Virus record (IMG/VR): IMGVR_UViG_3300032296_001257
Location: 1 to 40,023 of that record
From: a virus
Length of the DNA: 40,023 nt
Direction: 5' to 3' (one strand)
The position numbers and the translations under genes are program-made. The notes beneath the pieces were generated by a model. It searched no databases and was not told the origin of the DNA. It worked only from the letters and a program-made list of their open reading frames with translations. Positions 1 to 11,200 of the stretch are shown one piece after another; positions within the stretch are counted from its first letter, which is position 1, and the number at the start of each line of letters is the position of its first letter.

Positions 1-1
1 A

Positions 2-283
2 GATCCATCTTACTTAGTGGCTGTTACTACGATTGCCGGGGATGCTGTAAACGATAATGACTACGTAGAAATTATGTGGCGAGTGTCGGATGTAGCAGTA
101 ACTTTAGAGTATTTACCCGCCGTAACGGCTTCCCCCGGGGTAACACCAGACATCCCAGCAACCCCATCGGCTATTGTTCAGGCATCTTTTGTATCCGCTC
201 AGTTCCCAACCCCCAAGTTTGTAGCCCCTCTCCCAGTCTTTGGATTTGGTCAGGTGGGTACAGTAACCGTCTCAACCCCATAG
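2..283 (+). CDS. Virion/fibre-like structural protein, 5' truncated
   Basis: The reading frame is open from the window edge to a TAG at 281-283, leaving 93 residues of the C-terminal part. A GTG at 17 lies in frame, but the in-frame codons before it (reading DPSYL) look coding, so I treat the gene as truncated by the window. The segment with VNDNDYVEIMW followed by a Pro/Thr-rich TPSAIVQASFVSAQF resembles small beta-rich phage structural proteins found next to tail or fibre genes. It lies directly upstream of other virion genes on the same strand. The exact role is unknown; assignment to virion structure rests on family resemblance and context. Confidence 0.6.
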   Translation, partial: DPSYLVAVTTIAGDAVNDNDYVEIMWRVSDVAVTLEYLPAVTASPGVTPDIPATPSAIVQASFVSAQFPTPKFVAPLPVFGFGQVGTVTVSTP

Positions 284-315
284 ACTTCACTTGACAAATT
301 CAGGATAATCACGCT

Positions 316-2400
316 ATGTACCCAACCGCCTCCGCCCCCCAATACGCCTTCGGCCCCGGTTTAGCCCCTGTTCCCATGCCCGGTATGGCACAAGGAGGTT
401 TAGCCGCTTTAGCCAACCAATATCGCAAAGGTGGGCGTATTAGGTATTACGAAGAAGGTGGGGCCACTACTGGCGGAGCCGATTCTAGTACTGAAGGTGG
501 CGCTGGTGCAGCATTTGGGGGTGGTACTGATCCCGGCCCCGGCCCCGGTAGTAGCGACCCCGGTATTGGGGGTGGAGGTGGTACTGATCCCGGTGTTGCT
601 GCTCAAGCCGCTGCTCAAGCCGTAGATAACGCAGTTGCCGCTGCTCAAGATGCTGATGCAGTGGCTGCCGCAGAAGCCACAATAGCAGGACAAATAGCCG
701 CCGAAGCCGATGAGGCCGAAGCAGAGAACGCTGCAAATACTGCCGCCGCTCTAGGGGCGCAAGCAAACGCCATAGCCGCAGAAGCAATCGCTAATGCAGA
801 AGAAGACGCTAAGAATGCCGAAATGGCTGCGGTCATGAGCGGTCAAGTTGCAGGATTCCCGGGGCCAGCACCAACACCGTCGTTTGGGCTTAGTTTCCAA
901 GATCCTACTAATTTAAAAGGTCAACCCATAGGTCTTTTAAATAACCCCTTTGTCAACGATTTCGTAACAGTCAATACCCCAGTTGGTTCGTTTGGGCTTA
1001 ACGCTTTGGGTCTTGCCGCCCCCGGCATGGGTAAAGGCGCTCAAGCGGTCAGCGCAGGTGTAACCGCTGGTAAAGCACTAGGTTATGCAGAAGGTGGCCT
1101 TGCCGCAGCGCAACAAACACAAAGTAAAGGCCGTGGTCAGGACACGATGCTTGTCCACATGACCCCCGGTGAGGTCAAAGGACTTCAGGCTTTGGCTATG
1201 GCTCACGGTGGCTCCCTTACCATTAACCCCCAGACTGGACTGCCAGAGGCAGGGTTTTTAAGTTCTGTCCTTCCGATGGTCGCAGGATTGGCTCTTGCTC
1301 CAATGACCGCTGGAACATCTTTGGCTTTCCTTGGTGCTACGCCTTTTGCAACTGCTATGACCGTAGGTGGCATAACTGGGTTGGCTACCGGAAGCCTTAA
1401 GAAAGGCTTAATGGCGGGCCTAGGGGCTTATGGTGGCGCTAGTTTGGGCGAGGGTCTCATTGGTGCGGGAAGCATAGGTGGACAGCAAGCAGCCGCTGCT
1501 GGTGGTGCTGATGAGTTAGTAAAGCAAGGATTTATTGATCAATCAGGAAACCTTACTAGCGCCGCTACTCAGGGGTATAACCCGGCCATGGAGGCTGCTG
1601 CGGAAGCAGGACGTAATAAAGCCGCAGAAGAGTTTGCAAAGAAAAGCGCGTTTGAACAGCTAGGCGCAAGCACTAGCCAAGCTTTTGATCAGCCTATTGG
1701 TCAAACGATGGGCCAACTTGGTGGTAAAAAGACTGCTATGGCTGTAGCTCCAACTTTGTTATCAGCTACATCTGATCTAATGCCTAAACCGGAACCCTTA
1801 AAAACGACTCCAACATTTATTCGCCCTTTCTCTTTAGACATTACCAATCCATCGGGTACGCCTCAGTACACTCCGCAGGACACAAGAGAGCGGGAGCAAG
1901 TGCGTTATGCTTTTAAGCCAGAAGCTATTTATCAGGCTGCTCAAGGTGGTTTGACTGCACTTAATGGCCAAACCTATGATGACGAATATGGTCGGGATGA
2001 GTACAAGGCTGGTGGGCAAGCTAAGGCCAGATCTAAATCTCTTAAGGGCGATCCCTACTATAGGTTTGCCGACAGCCGTCGTGACTCCAGCATGGAAGCC
2101 GCTATTGAACAGAACTTTGCCAAGGGCGGCGTAAAAGATGCTTTACCTCCACGGTTTTTGCAGGGTGCAGGTGATGGCATGAGCGATTCGATTAAGGCGC
2201 GTATTGGTGGGATGCAAGAGGCCCGATTGGCTGATGGAGAATTTGTAGTTCCGGCAGATGTGGTATCCCATCTTGGTAATGGGTCGAGCAAGGCTGGCGC
2301 TAAGAAGTTGTATGCGATGATGGATAAAATTAGAAAAGCAAGGACAGGGCGCACAAGACAAGCACCTGAAGTCAATCCAAATAAATATATGCCTGCATGA
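316..2400 (+). CDS. Large Ala/Gly-rich virion-associated protein
   Basis: A 694-residue protein. ATG at 316 has AGGA at 302-305. The N-terminus has the short MAQGGLAALA-type motif seen in many podovirus virion proteins. It is followed by a Gly-rich stretch (about residues 50-95) and an Ala/Glu-rich helical stretch (about 100-175). Around residues 275-315 there is a conserved-looking block, MLVHMTPGEVKGLQALA. A hydrophobic Gly/Ala-rich region spans roughly 314-388. The C-terminus carries LADGEFVVPADVVSHLGNGS (about 637-656), which recurs in virion proteins of proteobacterial podoviruses. It may be an ejected internal or tail-associated protein; function is not established. The last four bases overlap the next gene (ATGA). 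Confidence 0.75.
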   Translation: MYPTASAPQYAFGPGLAPVPMPGMAQGGLAALANQYRKGGRIRYYEEGGATTGGADSSTEGGAGAAFGGGTDPGPGPGSSDPGIGGGGGTDPGVAAQAAAQAVDNAVAAAQDADAVAAAEATIAGQIAAEADEAEAENAANTAAALGAQANAIAAEAIANAEEDAKNAEMAAVMSGQVAGFPGPAPTPSFGLSFQDPTNLKGQPIGLLNNPFVNDFVTVNTPVGSFGLNALGLAAPGMGKGAQAVSAGVTAGKALGYAEGGLAAAQQTQSKGRGQDTMLVHMTPGEVKGLQALAMAHGGSLTINPQTGLPEAGFLSSVLPMVAGLALAPMTAGTSLAFLGATPFATAMTVGGITGLATGSLKKGLMAGLGAYGGASLGEGLIGAGSIGGQQAAAAGGADELVKQGFIDQSGNLTSAATQGYNPAMEAAAEAGRNKAAEEFAKKSAFEQLGASTSQAFDQPIGQTMGQLGGKKTAMAVAPTLLSATSDLMPKPEPLKTTPTFIRPFSLDITNPSGTPQYTPQDTREREQVRYAFKPEAIYQAAQGGLTALNGQTYDDEYGRDEYKAGGQAKARSKSLKGDPYYRFADSRRDSSMEAAIEQNFAKGGVKDALPPRFLQGAGDGMSDSIKARIGGMQEARLADGEFVVPADVVSHLGNGSSKAGAKKLYAMMDKIRKARTGRTRQAPEVNPNKYMPA

Positions 2401-2846
2401 TATTGACATATGAAGACGTAGATGGATTAAATTTTTTGTATGAATTAGAGCAGATATTTCCGGCTCACTACGAAGAATTGTGTGTAACAAAAGATTTTCC
2501 GCTAGAACCAGATTACGAAACGTATAGAAATTTGGCTAAAGCAGGGATGTTGAGGTGTATTACTTGTAGAGCAGATGGAGATTTAATTGGATACATAGTA
2601 TTTATTGTCCAACCTCATTTGCATTACAAGTCTTGTAAAACAGCGTTTGAAGACATTTATTACGTTAAAAAAGAATTTCGTAAAGGGCGTATCGGAATTA
2701 GGCTATTTCAGTATGCCGAAAAAGTATTAAAAGAGCGTGGAGTTAACCGAATTATCATGCACACAAAAGTTCATTTGGATAACTCTAAATTATTTGAGTA
2801 TTTAGGATATAAACACACAGACAAACTTTATACAAAGTTGTTGTGA
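2397..2846 (+). CDS. GNAT-family N-acetyltransferase
   Basis: A 149-residue protein with the GNAT fold signature. The acetyl-CoA pyrophosphate-binding loop is R95-K-G-R-I-G100, preceded by the strand EDIYYVKKEFR, and the C-terminal NSKLFEYLGYKHTDKLYTK block is typical of the family. GNAT enzymes transfer an acetyl group from acetyl-CoA to an amine; the substrate here cannot be read from sequence. The start overlaps the stop of the preceding virion gene as ATGA, so the two are translationally coupled. The gene is visibly more A/T-rich than its neighbours, which suggests separate acquisition. It could modify a host protein or a virion protein made from the same transcript. Confidence 0.85.
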   Translation: MILTYEDVDGLNFLYELEQIFPAHYEELCVTKDFPLEPDYETYRNLAKAGMLRCITCRADGDLIGYIVFIVQPHLHYKSCKTAFEDIYYVKKEFRKGRIGIRLFQYAEKVLKERGVNRIIMHTKVHLDNSKLFEYLGYKHTDKLYTKLL

Positions 2847-2858
2847 TGAGGGCTTAAT

Positions 2859-3836
2859 ATGAAATATGACCACTTTTCAATGCTTCCCGAACGGGCGTTT
2901 CAACCCCGGGGGCGCTATGGCATGACTCTTGAGGGTGGTAGTTCACCTGCGCCAGCACCAAGTTCTGTATCGCAAACAACTATTCCTGAATACGCCAAGC
3001 CCTACGCTGAAAAGGCACTTGGTAAAGCCGAAGCTCTTACAGAAAGTCCATATCAGACCTATGGTGGGCAGCGCATGGCCGCGTCTACCCCAGAACAGCA
3101 AGCCGCTCGGCAAAGTGTGGCTGGTATGCAGCAGCCCGGTCAATTTGCTGCTGGCACTGGGTTAGCCGCTGCTGGTGGGTTAGGTGCTCTTGGTGCGGGG
3201 CAACAATACATGCAGATGGCTACCGACCCCGGTGCACAGCAAGCCTTTATGTCTCCCTATATGCAGAACGTGGTTGACCTGCAAAAGCAAGAAGCCATTC
3301 GTGACGCCCAGAAAGGGCAGTTGGGGCAAAATTTAGCCGCGGCTCGTCAGGGTACATATGGAGGTGCACGTCAACTTCTTGCTGGTACTGAACGTGAGCG
3401 CAACCTACAACAAAATCTGGCAAACATTCAGGCAACAGGTGCTCAGAAAGCCTACGAAGACGCCATGCGTGGTATGCAGTTTGGCACTACGGCTGGGCTA
3501 CAGGGCGCCCAAGCCGCGACTCAAGCCGGTGCTACGTTAGGTCAGTTGGGTATTGGGCAGCAACAGACTGGTATTGATTTGGCTAAAGCACAGGAAGCCT
3601 TTGGTGCAATGGGTCAGGCCGAGCAACAAAAAGCTCTTGATATTCAGTATCAGGACTTCTTACAGCAACAACAGTATCCGTACAAGCAACTTGGCTTCAT
3701 GTCTGACATTCTCCGTGGTAGCGCAAACCTTGCGGCTACTGGCGGTAAGACTGTCTATGAACCGCCTCCGTCTTTGGCGTCGCAACTTGGTGGCGTAGGA
3801 TTGGCTGGGCTTGGCGTATATAACCTTCTGAAGTGA
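2859..3836 (+). CDS. Gln/Ala-rich virion protein
   Basis: A 325-residue protein starting at ATG 2859, 12 bases after the GNAT stop. The N-terminal part has TTIPEYAKPYAEKALGKAEALT followed by SPYQTYGGQR, a pattern I recognise from uncharacterised structural proteins of podoviruses. The middle (about 85-270) is rich in Gln, Ala and Gly with helical character. The C-terminus (about 305-323) is hydrophobic, with SQLGGVGLAGLGVYNLL. Its place between two other virion proteins on one transcript suggests an internal or ejection protein. No catalytic motif is visible. Confidence 0.65.
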   Translation: MKYDHFSMLPERAFQPRGRYGMTLEGGSSPAPAPSSVSQTTIPEYAKPYAEKALGKAEALTESPYQTYGGQRMAASTPEQQAARQSVAGMQQPGQFAAGTGLAAAGGLGALGAGQQYMQMATDPGAQQAFMSPYMQNVVDLQKQEAIRDAQKGQLGQNLAAARQGTYGGARQLLAGTERERNLQQNLANIQATGAQKAYEDAMRGMQFGTTAGLQGAQAATQAGATLGQLGIGQQQTGIDLAKAQEAFGAMGQAEQQKALDIQYQDFLQQQQYPYKQLGFMSDILRGSANLAATGGKTVYEPPPSLASQLGGVGLAGLGVYNLLK

Positions 3837-3843
3837 GATTAAG

Positions 3844-5205
3844 ATGGACGACATGGATAACTTTGACTTGCTATCAGCCGAGAAGGTAGCTGCTAAATAC
3901 GGCGGGGATAAGCGTAAGATTGGTGAAGCCGCGCAGATGGGGTTGGTTAACCCAACTGTTGCAGTTATGGCTGGTATGTTTATTGACCGGATGCGCGCCG
4001 CTGCAATTCAAGAGCAACAACCTAACACTACTGTAGCCCAAGATGTTATGGCTCCGACTCCGCAAATGGCTGGTTTGGGTGCTACACCCCAAGCACAAGC
4101 ACCTACTCAAATGGCTGCGGCCCCTACAGAAACTAGGACTTTGGCTGAGGGTGGGTTAAGTTCGTTACCTGTTGATGAGGATATGTTCCCAGATGAGTAT
4201 GCAGGTGGCGGGATTGTGGCGTTCCAAGGTGGTGGCGACATTGATAACGAGATTGCAGCCGCTATGGCTCGCCGTGATATTCCATTGACTGAAGGGCAAA
4301 AGAGTCTACAAGACTTCTATGGCACCGCCGAAAGCCGTGCTGCGGCTCGTAAAGAACAAGGGTTTAACGAGTTTCTTACTGAAATGGGGTTTCGCGCCGC
4401 AGCATCTAAATCGCCTCGGTTCCTGCAAGCAATTGGTGAAGCCGGTGCTGCTGCCACACCAAGGCTGACAACGGCAGGTAAGGAAGCCCGTGATATTGAA
4501 GAGAACGCTAGAAAAGGCTTGGCCGAATTTGAAGGCAAGACGCGTGCGGAAAAACTTGCTGCTGTCTCGGCAGGGGAAAAACTGTTTAGCGATAAAGAAG
4601 AGCGTCTCAGCCGTAAAGAAATTGCTGCAATGCCAAAAGAACTTACACAGACTGCTAACACAATATTTGAAGAGCAAAAAGCAGCAGGTACCCCGATTAG
4701 CCGTGAAGAAGCATTTAAACGAGCAACTGGGGCAATCACCCGTGAGCCTGACCGCTATACGGCGATTAGTAATCGCTTGGCTGCCGCTAACAGGGATATT
4801 AGGGAAAGCTCTACCCTTGATGCGCTAAAGCGTAAGTCTGTTAATCCTGAAGTAAGTAAAAAAGACCGGGATGCGGCTAAAGCAGCTTATGACGCCGAGC
4901 GACAAGCCGTTTACGGTGCTTATTCAATTACACCTGCTGATTTAGCGTATCTCAAAAAGTTTACCGCTGGTGAAACTCCTACTGGTGAGACTCCCCCTGC
5001 TGCCCCTGCCCCTGCCTCTGCCCCTGCCGCTGCCCCTGCCGCTGCCCCTGCTAGTAGAGAAGTTAAAGCACCCCCCGCAGCAGCAGTAAATATATTAAAA
5101 GCAGATCCGTCACCCGCTAATAGGGAATTCTTTGATATAACATTTGGCCCCGGTGCAGCAGCTAAAGTTTTGTCAAAACAAGGTCAGTACGGTGGTTTTA
5201 AATGA
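3844..5205 (+). CDS. Virion protein with low-complexity Pro/Ala tail
   Basis: A 453-residue protein; ATG 3844 follows the previous stop by 7 bases. The N-terminal AAKYGGDKRKIGEAAQMGLV and the following AVMAGMFIDRMR form a conserved-looking block known from uncharacterised podovirus virion proteins. A Gly-rich AGGGIVAFQGGGDIDNEIA segment lies near residue 120. The middle (about 150-370) is charged and helical. A Pro/Ala repeat tract encoded at 4980-5052 (CCTGCC-type repeats) lies near residues 380-402. It sits just upstream of the giant polyvalent gene and probably joins the same particle. Function is unknown. Confidence 0.65.
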   Translation: MDDMDNFDLLSAEKVAAKYGGDKRKIGEAAQMGLVNPTVAVMAGMFIDRMRAAAIQEQQPNTTVAQDVMAPTPQMAGLGATPQAQAPTQMAAAPTETRTLAEGGLSSLPVDEDMFPDEYAGGGIVAFQGGGDIDNEIAAAMARRDIPLTEGQKSLQDFYGTAESRAAARKEQGFNEFLTEMGFRAAASKSPRFLQAIGEAGAAATPRLTTAGKEARDIEENARKGLAEFEGKTRAEKLAAVSAGEKLFSDKEERLSRKEIAAMPKELTQTANTIFEEQKAAGTPISREEAFKRATGAITREPDRYTAISNRLAAANRDIRESSTLDALKRKSVNPEVSKKDRDAAKAAYDAERQAVYGAYSITPADLAYLKKFTAGETPTGETPPAAPAPASAPAAAPAAAPASREVKAPPAAAVNILKADPSPANREFFDITFGPGAAAKVLSKQGQYGGFK

Positions 5206-5239
5206 TTATTGTTTTTGGCTTAACCCTTAAGGGGGTTTA

Positions 5240-8200
5240 ATGGACAATCCGTTTGCGCAATTTGCGCCTAGGCCTCCAGAGGAAGAAGTAAATCCTTTTG
5301 CACAATTTGCACCTAAGTCAGTAGAAGGGGTAAATCCTTTTGCAAGATTTGCTGAACCAGAAGAAGTCTTAGTCGATACGACATCTGAGGAAGCAAAAAC
5401 TTCTAACCCATTTAAGGGTGCTTTTGGACGAGCTGCCGAACTTGCTGGGTCAGGAATAGAAGCTGTAGCAGAAGTAGCAGAACGGGCTGGGGATTACCTT
5501 GAACGTAATATTCCTCTTAGTGGATTGACCGAAGAGCAAATTAAAGAACGCCAATTAAAGCCTTTATTTGATTGGGCAGCAGCTCTCAAGGGTGTTAATA
5601 AAGATATTGGGTACGCACCTTCCACCAAACTTGGGGATCTTGCTGACAATCCGTTAACTGTAATTCCGTTTATTGTTGAACGCGTAATTACGTCGTCTCC
5701 TGATATGGCTGCTGCCATAGTTAATTTACCGGCATATGTTGGTGCACGAACCAAAGAGATTCTTGACGAGCGGGTTAAAAACGACAATAAAACTCTTAAC
5801 GAGGCCACAGTAGGTGATGTTACTGCTGCGGCTGGCGCTGCTGTTGTTGAGGGTACTTTAGAGCGTTTTGCTACTAAACGCCTTGGTATTACAGGAACTG
5901 GGGCAACAGCGGGTACCAGAATTGCTAAAGAAACAGGCATTCAAGCAGGTACCGAGGCCGTTGAAGAATCTGCAGCCTACCTTGGCGAAACTGCGCTTAC
6001 TGCAAAAGGTGTTGATGTTAAAGAAATGGGTGAACGCGCCTTAGAAGGTGCAATCGTAGGCGGTGGTTTAGGTGGCGGCGTACAAAGTGCTAAGGAGTAT
6101 CTTGGCAGAGGACGCTCTAAGGAAGAGCGTGAGAAAGACGAAACCGCTGATAAACACATCGAAGAAATTGAGAAAGGTATTAAAAATCCAGAAGACTATA
6201 CCGCTGAAGAAGTTGCCGAAATAGAGCGTCGACAGCAGGAAGTTGCAGCAATTGAAGAGTCAATTACAAAAGCACAATCACCCATCATAGCCGAATTAGA
6301 AAACGACATTAGAAAGTCGTATGGCGAAGACTCTCAGCAAATATTTGATTTAGCAGATAAACTTTTATACGCCGGAACTGTTACAGATCGAGCTAGCGCA
6401 TTAGCTGAAGCTACTAGAACAGTGGCGCAATACAGCAAAGAAGATGGCCTTCCGGAAGAAACCGAAGAAACCGAAGAAGTTGACACTGCTGAGCAAGAAA
6501 GATTACGCGAAGATCGCTTAATAGACTCGGCTATGAAAGTTTCGGGCGCTGATTTTGGTAAACTAGTAGGCGGTGTACTTTTTGACGAAGTAAAAAATAT
6601 TGTTGGGCGCAATCCTACAATTGATGAGCTAAGGGGGGTTTATGATGACTACGCAGGATCTACAAACCCAAGTATTGACGATGTCATCGAGCGATTTGAG
6701 TCTCGCATTTCTGCACCTAGTGGGCGATCTGTCGGAGAGGGAGTTGCCACTCAACCTACGCAAGTTGGACAAGCAGGAGTGGGAGTACCTAGCGCACTTA
6801 CTGGTGGCGCTGGAGTGGGAGCAGAAGGTCAGCCAAGTGCATTAACTCAACAAAAAGCCCAACCAGTAGTAAATCAAGCACTTAGAAACCTTGTAGAAAC
6901 CGAAGGTGAGCCAACTCGTTCATCTAAGGATTTAGAAGAATTAGAAGGTCTTTATAACCAAGGAGTTACTTTATACGGGTTTAAAGGGTACAACGAAACA
7001 GTTCCGCCGTTTGAAATTACAGACCCAGAACAGTTATCAGATGACGAATTTAGTTATTTTTTATATTTAACACCACAGCAGCTTGAAGCTTTGGATGAGC
7101 GTGAAGCTGCAAACGAAGAAGCAGCGGATGAAGCAAGGCAAACACAGGCTGAGCAAGACGTAGATAATGGCCCGATTGGGCAGGCTATTGATAAGCTAGA
7201 TGAAGGTAACTTTGAAACTAAATCTCAAGTAAAAAGATTTGCCAAAAAGTTAGAAAAAGATGGAATTATTGAGGACACCTCCGATATTGATGAGTTGGTT
7301 AGCGACCGTAGTGAAGATATAGATTCTGTTATTAGCAAGCTGCAAGAATTACTGGACGATGCTCGTGATACCGCAATTGACGAACGCAAAGAAGAATTAG
7401 ATTTAGAAGCCTCAGACAAAGACGTATTTCGATCAGTAGACCCTACTAAAAATGAACGCATAGCTTTTGTTGAATCAGTAGCCAGTGCCATAGATCCTGT
7501 AGAAGATTTTAAGCAGCGGATGGCTATTCTTGGTATTAGTAGTCTTATTAACTACAAAGCAGCAATTAACCGACTAGAAAAAGCATATAGATCTGGAAAG
7601 ATTTCGGCTCAGACGTTTGTAGATGAAGCTCTTGAAATAATTGACAAACAAAATGCAGCGTCTGAAAAGAAACGTGCTCGTAACTTTAACGACCAAAACT
7701 TAAAGCGTGGTGCTGACGAAGCAATAAGAAAAATTATTTCCGCTAAGATTAAAGGGCAAATTACTCCTGAATCGGCCGACTTTGCCATATGGTTTATTAC
7801 CAACAACCCGCATGCGGCTAACGATTTAGCGTTAAGCATTCGTTTACCAACCAAAGCAAGGTCATTTGAAGGGGCTTCTGGATACTATAGAAGTGTCAAT
7901 AAGCTCGCTACAATTCTCCTTGACCGCAGCCCCTATGACGTTACGAGAACCGATGCCTTTCCTAGAAAACGGAAAGATAAGACGAGCTACGCCCCTAATA
8001 AATTTGACACCATAGTTCACGAAATATTGCACCATATGGAGCGCATGATGCCTCCTGAAATGCAAGACGAAATTGCTAAACTATGGAAGCGCAGCGTTAG
8101 AAGGGCAATGAAACGAGCCATAGAAGAAAACGATACGGCCGTAATTGACTATTTAATTGATGTAATGCTGGGCAGCAACGGGGCTATGGAGGGGTACAAA

Positions 8201-11200
8201 AGCGCTTTAAAAGCTATTAATGACGGCTTAGTAGATCCTTCTTTCTATGCTCTATATTCCCCATCTGAGTTTTGGGCTGTAAACGCTGCCGGTATTTTAA
8301 CCGACCGATTTGACGCAAGCACAAAGTTTCAAAAAATTAAGCAGTGGGTAAAAGAATTTGTTGAAGCCGTTAGGAAAATATTTGGTCTTGACAACACTGC
8401 GCCAGTTATTAAAGCGCTAAACAACGTACTAAAAGGTGATGGTACGTTTTTGTCTAAAAGCATGTTGATTGATCTCCCAATTATATTCTCTATAGACCCA
8501 GAAACCGCTGCCGAAAAGATTGTAAACGAATCGCTTAGGGCTAATCAGCTAAATCCTGTTGTAGTGCGGGCCATACAAAACGACGACATAAGTGGTGCAC
8601 TTCGTGGCATTGCACAAAATACATCAGGTTTTTTCCGTGAGTTAGCCACGGCACTGGCTAACCTCAATCTACCAACTAATATTGGTTTTAATCGCTCTCG
8701 TGAGTTGATTCGCCGCACGCTAGATGAGTTTGGTTCCAGTAATCAGAATCGACTTTTTGGCTACATACAAGTTAAGTATCCAGACATCTACAACAAATAC
8801 TTCCAAAACTATGATCAAGCTGATTCGTTAGAAAAAGTCTATGAAGGCCTGCAAGTTTTAGAAAAAAGAAACATTGATCTCGGCCCTGTAATTGCAGACT
8901 ATGAAACAGTAAAAGATCTGTACGATAGTAATATCTTTGCGCTTACACGACCCGGTGCATACTTTCCTGCATTAGACGCAATTACGTTAAACACAGATAT
9001 TGACGAGGCCGGTGGTACGTACCGTGTTGCACTGCATGAAGTTGCGCATGCGGCTACCATGTACATGCTTTTAGCCGACCCCAATACTTTAACGGAAGGG
9101 CAGCGTGCAACAGTAGCAGAACTTAAGAAACTGTACGAGTACGCACAGACTAAACTATCTCCGGGTGAATATGGCTTTACAAACATATACGAGTTTGTTG
9201 CCGAAGTATTAACTAATAAGTCGTTCCAAAATAAGCTTAAAGAAATACCATACACACCGCGCAAGGTGCCACTATTTACGCAACTAGTGCGGTCAATTAT
9301 GAAGATGTTTGGTATTGAGAACTTGGCTGGCGCTTCTATGGTAGAGGCTACTCAATTGTTTTCGGCTGTACGCTCAATTTCTGTTAAAGCAATACCTCCC
9401 ATGTTTGCCCAAGGAAAAAAGAGGTACAGAGGGCCGATTACAACTCCAGACTCTTGGCGCACTGGGGCATCGTTTGTAACTCGTAGAGTAGCCCGACTAA
9501 ACAAAAGTTTGCTTGGGCACCCAACGTGGCAAAAGGTTTCTGGGCCTCTTAAAAAGCAGCTGTGGTCAATAAGGAATACTCAAGGCCGGTCGCTTTGGTT
9601 GCCTAACTTATATCTGTCCCATCTAGCAGAACTTACAAAAAATAAGTTTCCGCAAATTCAAGGTGCTATAAACACTATCCGTAGCATGGTCACACTGCGG
9701 AACAAGTACCTTACTGAGGCTGAAGAGATTGTTAAGAGTTGGAGCCGACTACAATCTAAGTTTCCAAAGATGTCCAAGCTGATGTCTTTAATTATGCTAG
9801 ACAGCACTATTAATAGTGTTGATCCAGATCCAACTTCGGCAGGATACGACCCTGCAAAAGTCCCACAGAAACTTCAAGACGCTTGGAATTCGTTGCCTCC
9901 TGAGTTCCAACAGTTGTATAGAGATGTTCGTGAGCACTATAAGAAAATGCTTAACGAAACAATCCAAGAAATGAAGGACAGGATTAATAACAGAAGCATC
10001 AGCGCTGCAGAAAAGCAGAAGCTATTAGCCGACCTAAATCGTAGAATTGGCCCAGATAAAATTGTTGCGCCTTACTTCCCCTTACGCCGCTTTGGGGATC
10101 ATTGGTTCCAAGTCGGCCCTGCAACAGGCGTGCCGGGGCAGTTTAAAGAGTTTTATACATTTGAGTCTGTAGCCGACCGGGATGAAGCAATTGAGCTACG
10201 AAAGGCTGAGATTCAAGCCAACCCACGGTTATCTGCTGATCAAAAACAAAACTTACTTAGCACGTTTGCCGCAGGTAACAGCTTCTCCGAACTATTGTCG
10301 CAGAACATAGCCTCTACAGCGGCTTTAAAAGAGGTGCAAGAACTAATTGACAACGTGTCTGCTACAGATGTAGCTGCGGCTAAAGACCAAATGAAAGATG
10401 CTGTAGACCAATTAATCTATGTTCTTTTACCACAGCAAAGCGTTCGCAAGATGTTTATTAATCGCCAAGCCATCCAAGGCGCAAGCGAAGACATGCTTCG
10501 GGTATTTGCCACTACATCAGTACATGGTGCCTATCAACTGTCCCGATTTAAATACGCTGAGCAGTTTACACAAAATATTCAAAATGCCCAGACATACGTT
10601 AGAGATAAGTACAAAGGCGAAGAGAATGTTCAGCTTATGGCGATGTACAACGACTACATTAAAGAGTTGGAAAATCGCGGCCCGCAGATAATGAGCAATG
10701 AAGATCGCAATACTTTTGCGGTCAACATGTCTAATCGTGCTACAGAAATGACATTCTTCTTTATGCTTTCTGCACCGGCGTCGGCTCTTGTTAACGTAAT
10801 TGGCATGGCGCAGTTTGGTCTATCCGAACTAGGCGGCCGCTATGGCTATGGCAAAGCTTCAACGCAAATGACCCTCAATTTGCTTAAGTACGGTGCTACC
10901 ACAGGCAAACGTAGTATTAAACCACTGCTAAAAGGGCAAATATTGCAGGTTGAGTTTCCTTCTGTTATGGAAGCTGGCAACTTAAGCCCAGTTCAAAAAC
11001 AAGCAGCAAAACGGTTTATTGAAGAAAACGACGTAAATATATCGCAAGTTAGCGACATGATGTCTATTGGCGACGCGCCATCTGCCTTGTATACAGGTCG
11101 ATATAACATGATTAAGCGGGCTATGTCTGCTGTGTTTCACCAAGCCGAACGCCTAAACCGAGAGGTATTGCTGCTTACAGCATTTGATTTAGCTTATCAA

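Noticed and set aside
291-320. TTGACA upstream of the virion gene at 316 as a promoter
   Set aside because: The only -10-like bases lie over the start codon, so no leader would remain. The gene is probably read through from upstream.
4980-5052. CCTGCC-type tandem repeat as a non-coding repeat or CRISPR-like array
   Set aside because: The short repeats stay in frame and encode a Pro/Ala linker. There are no unique spacers.
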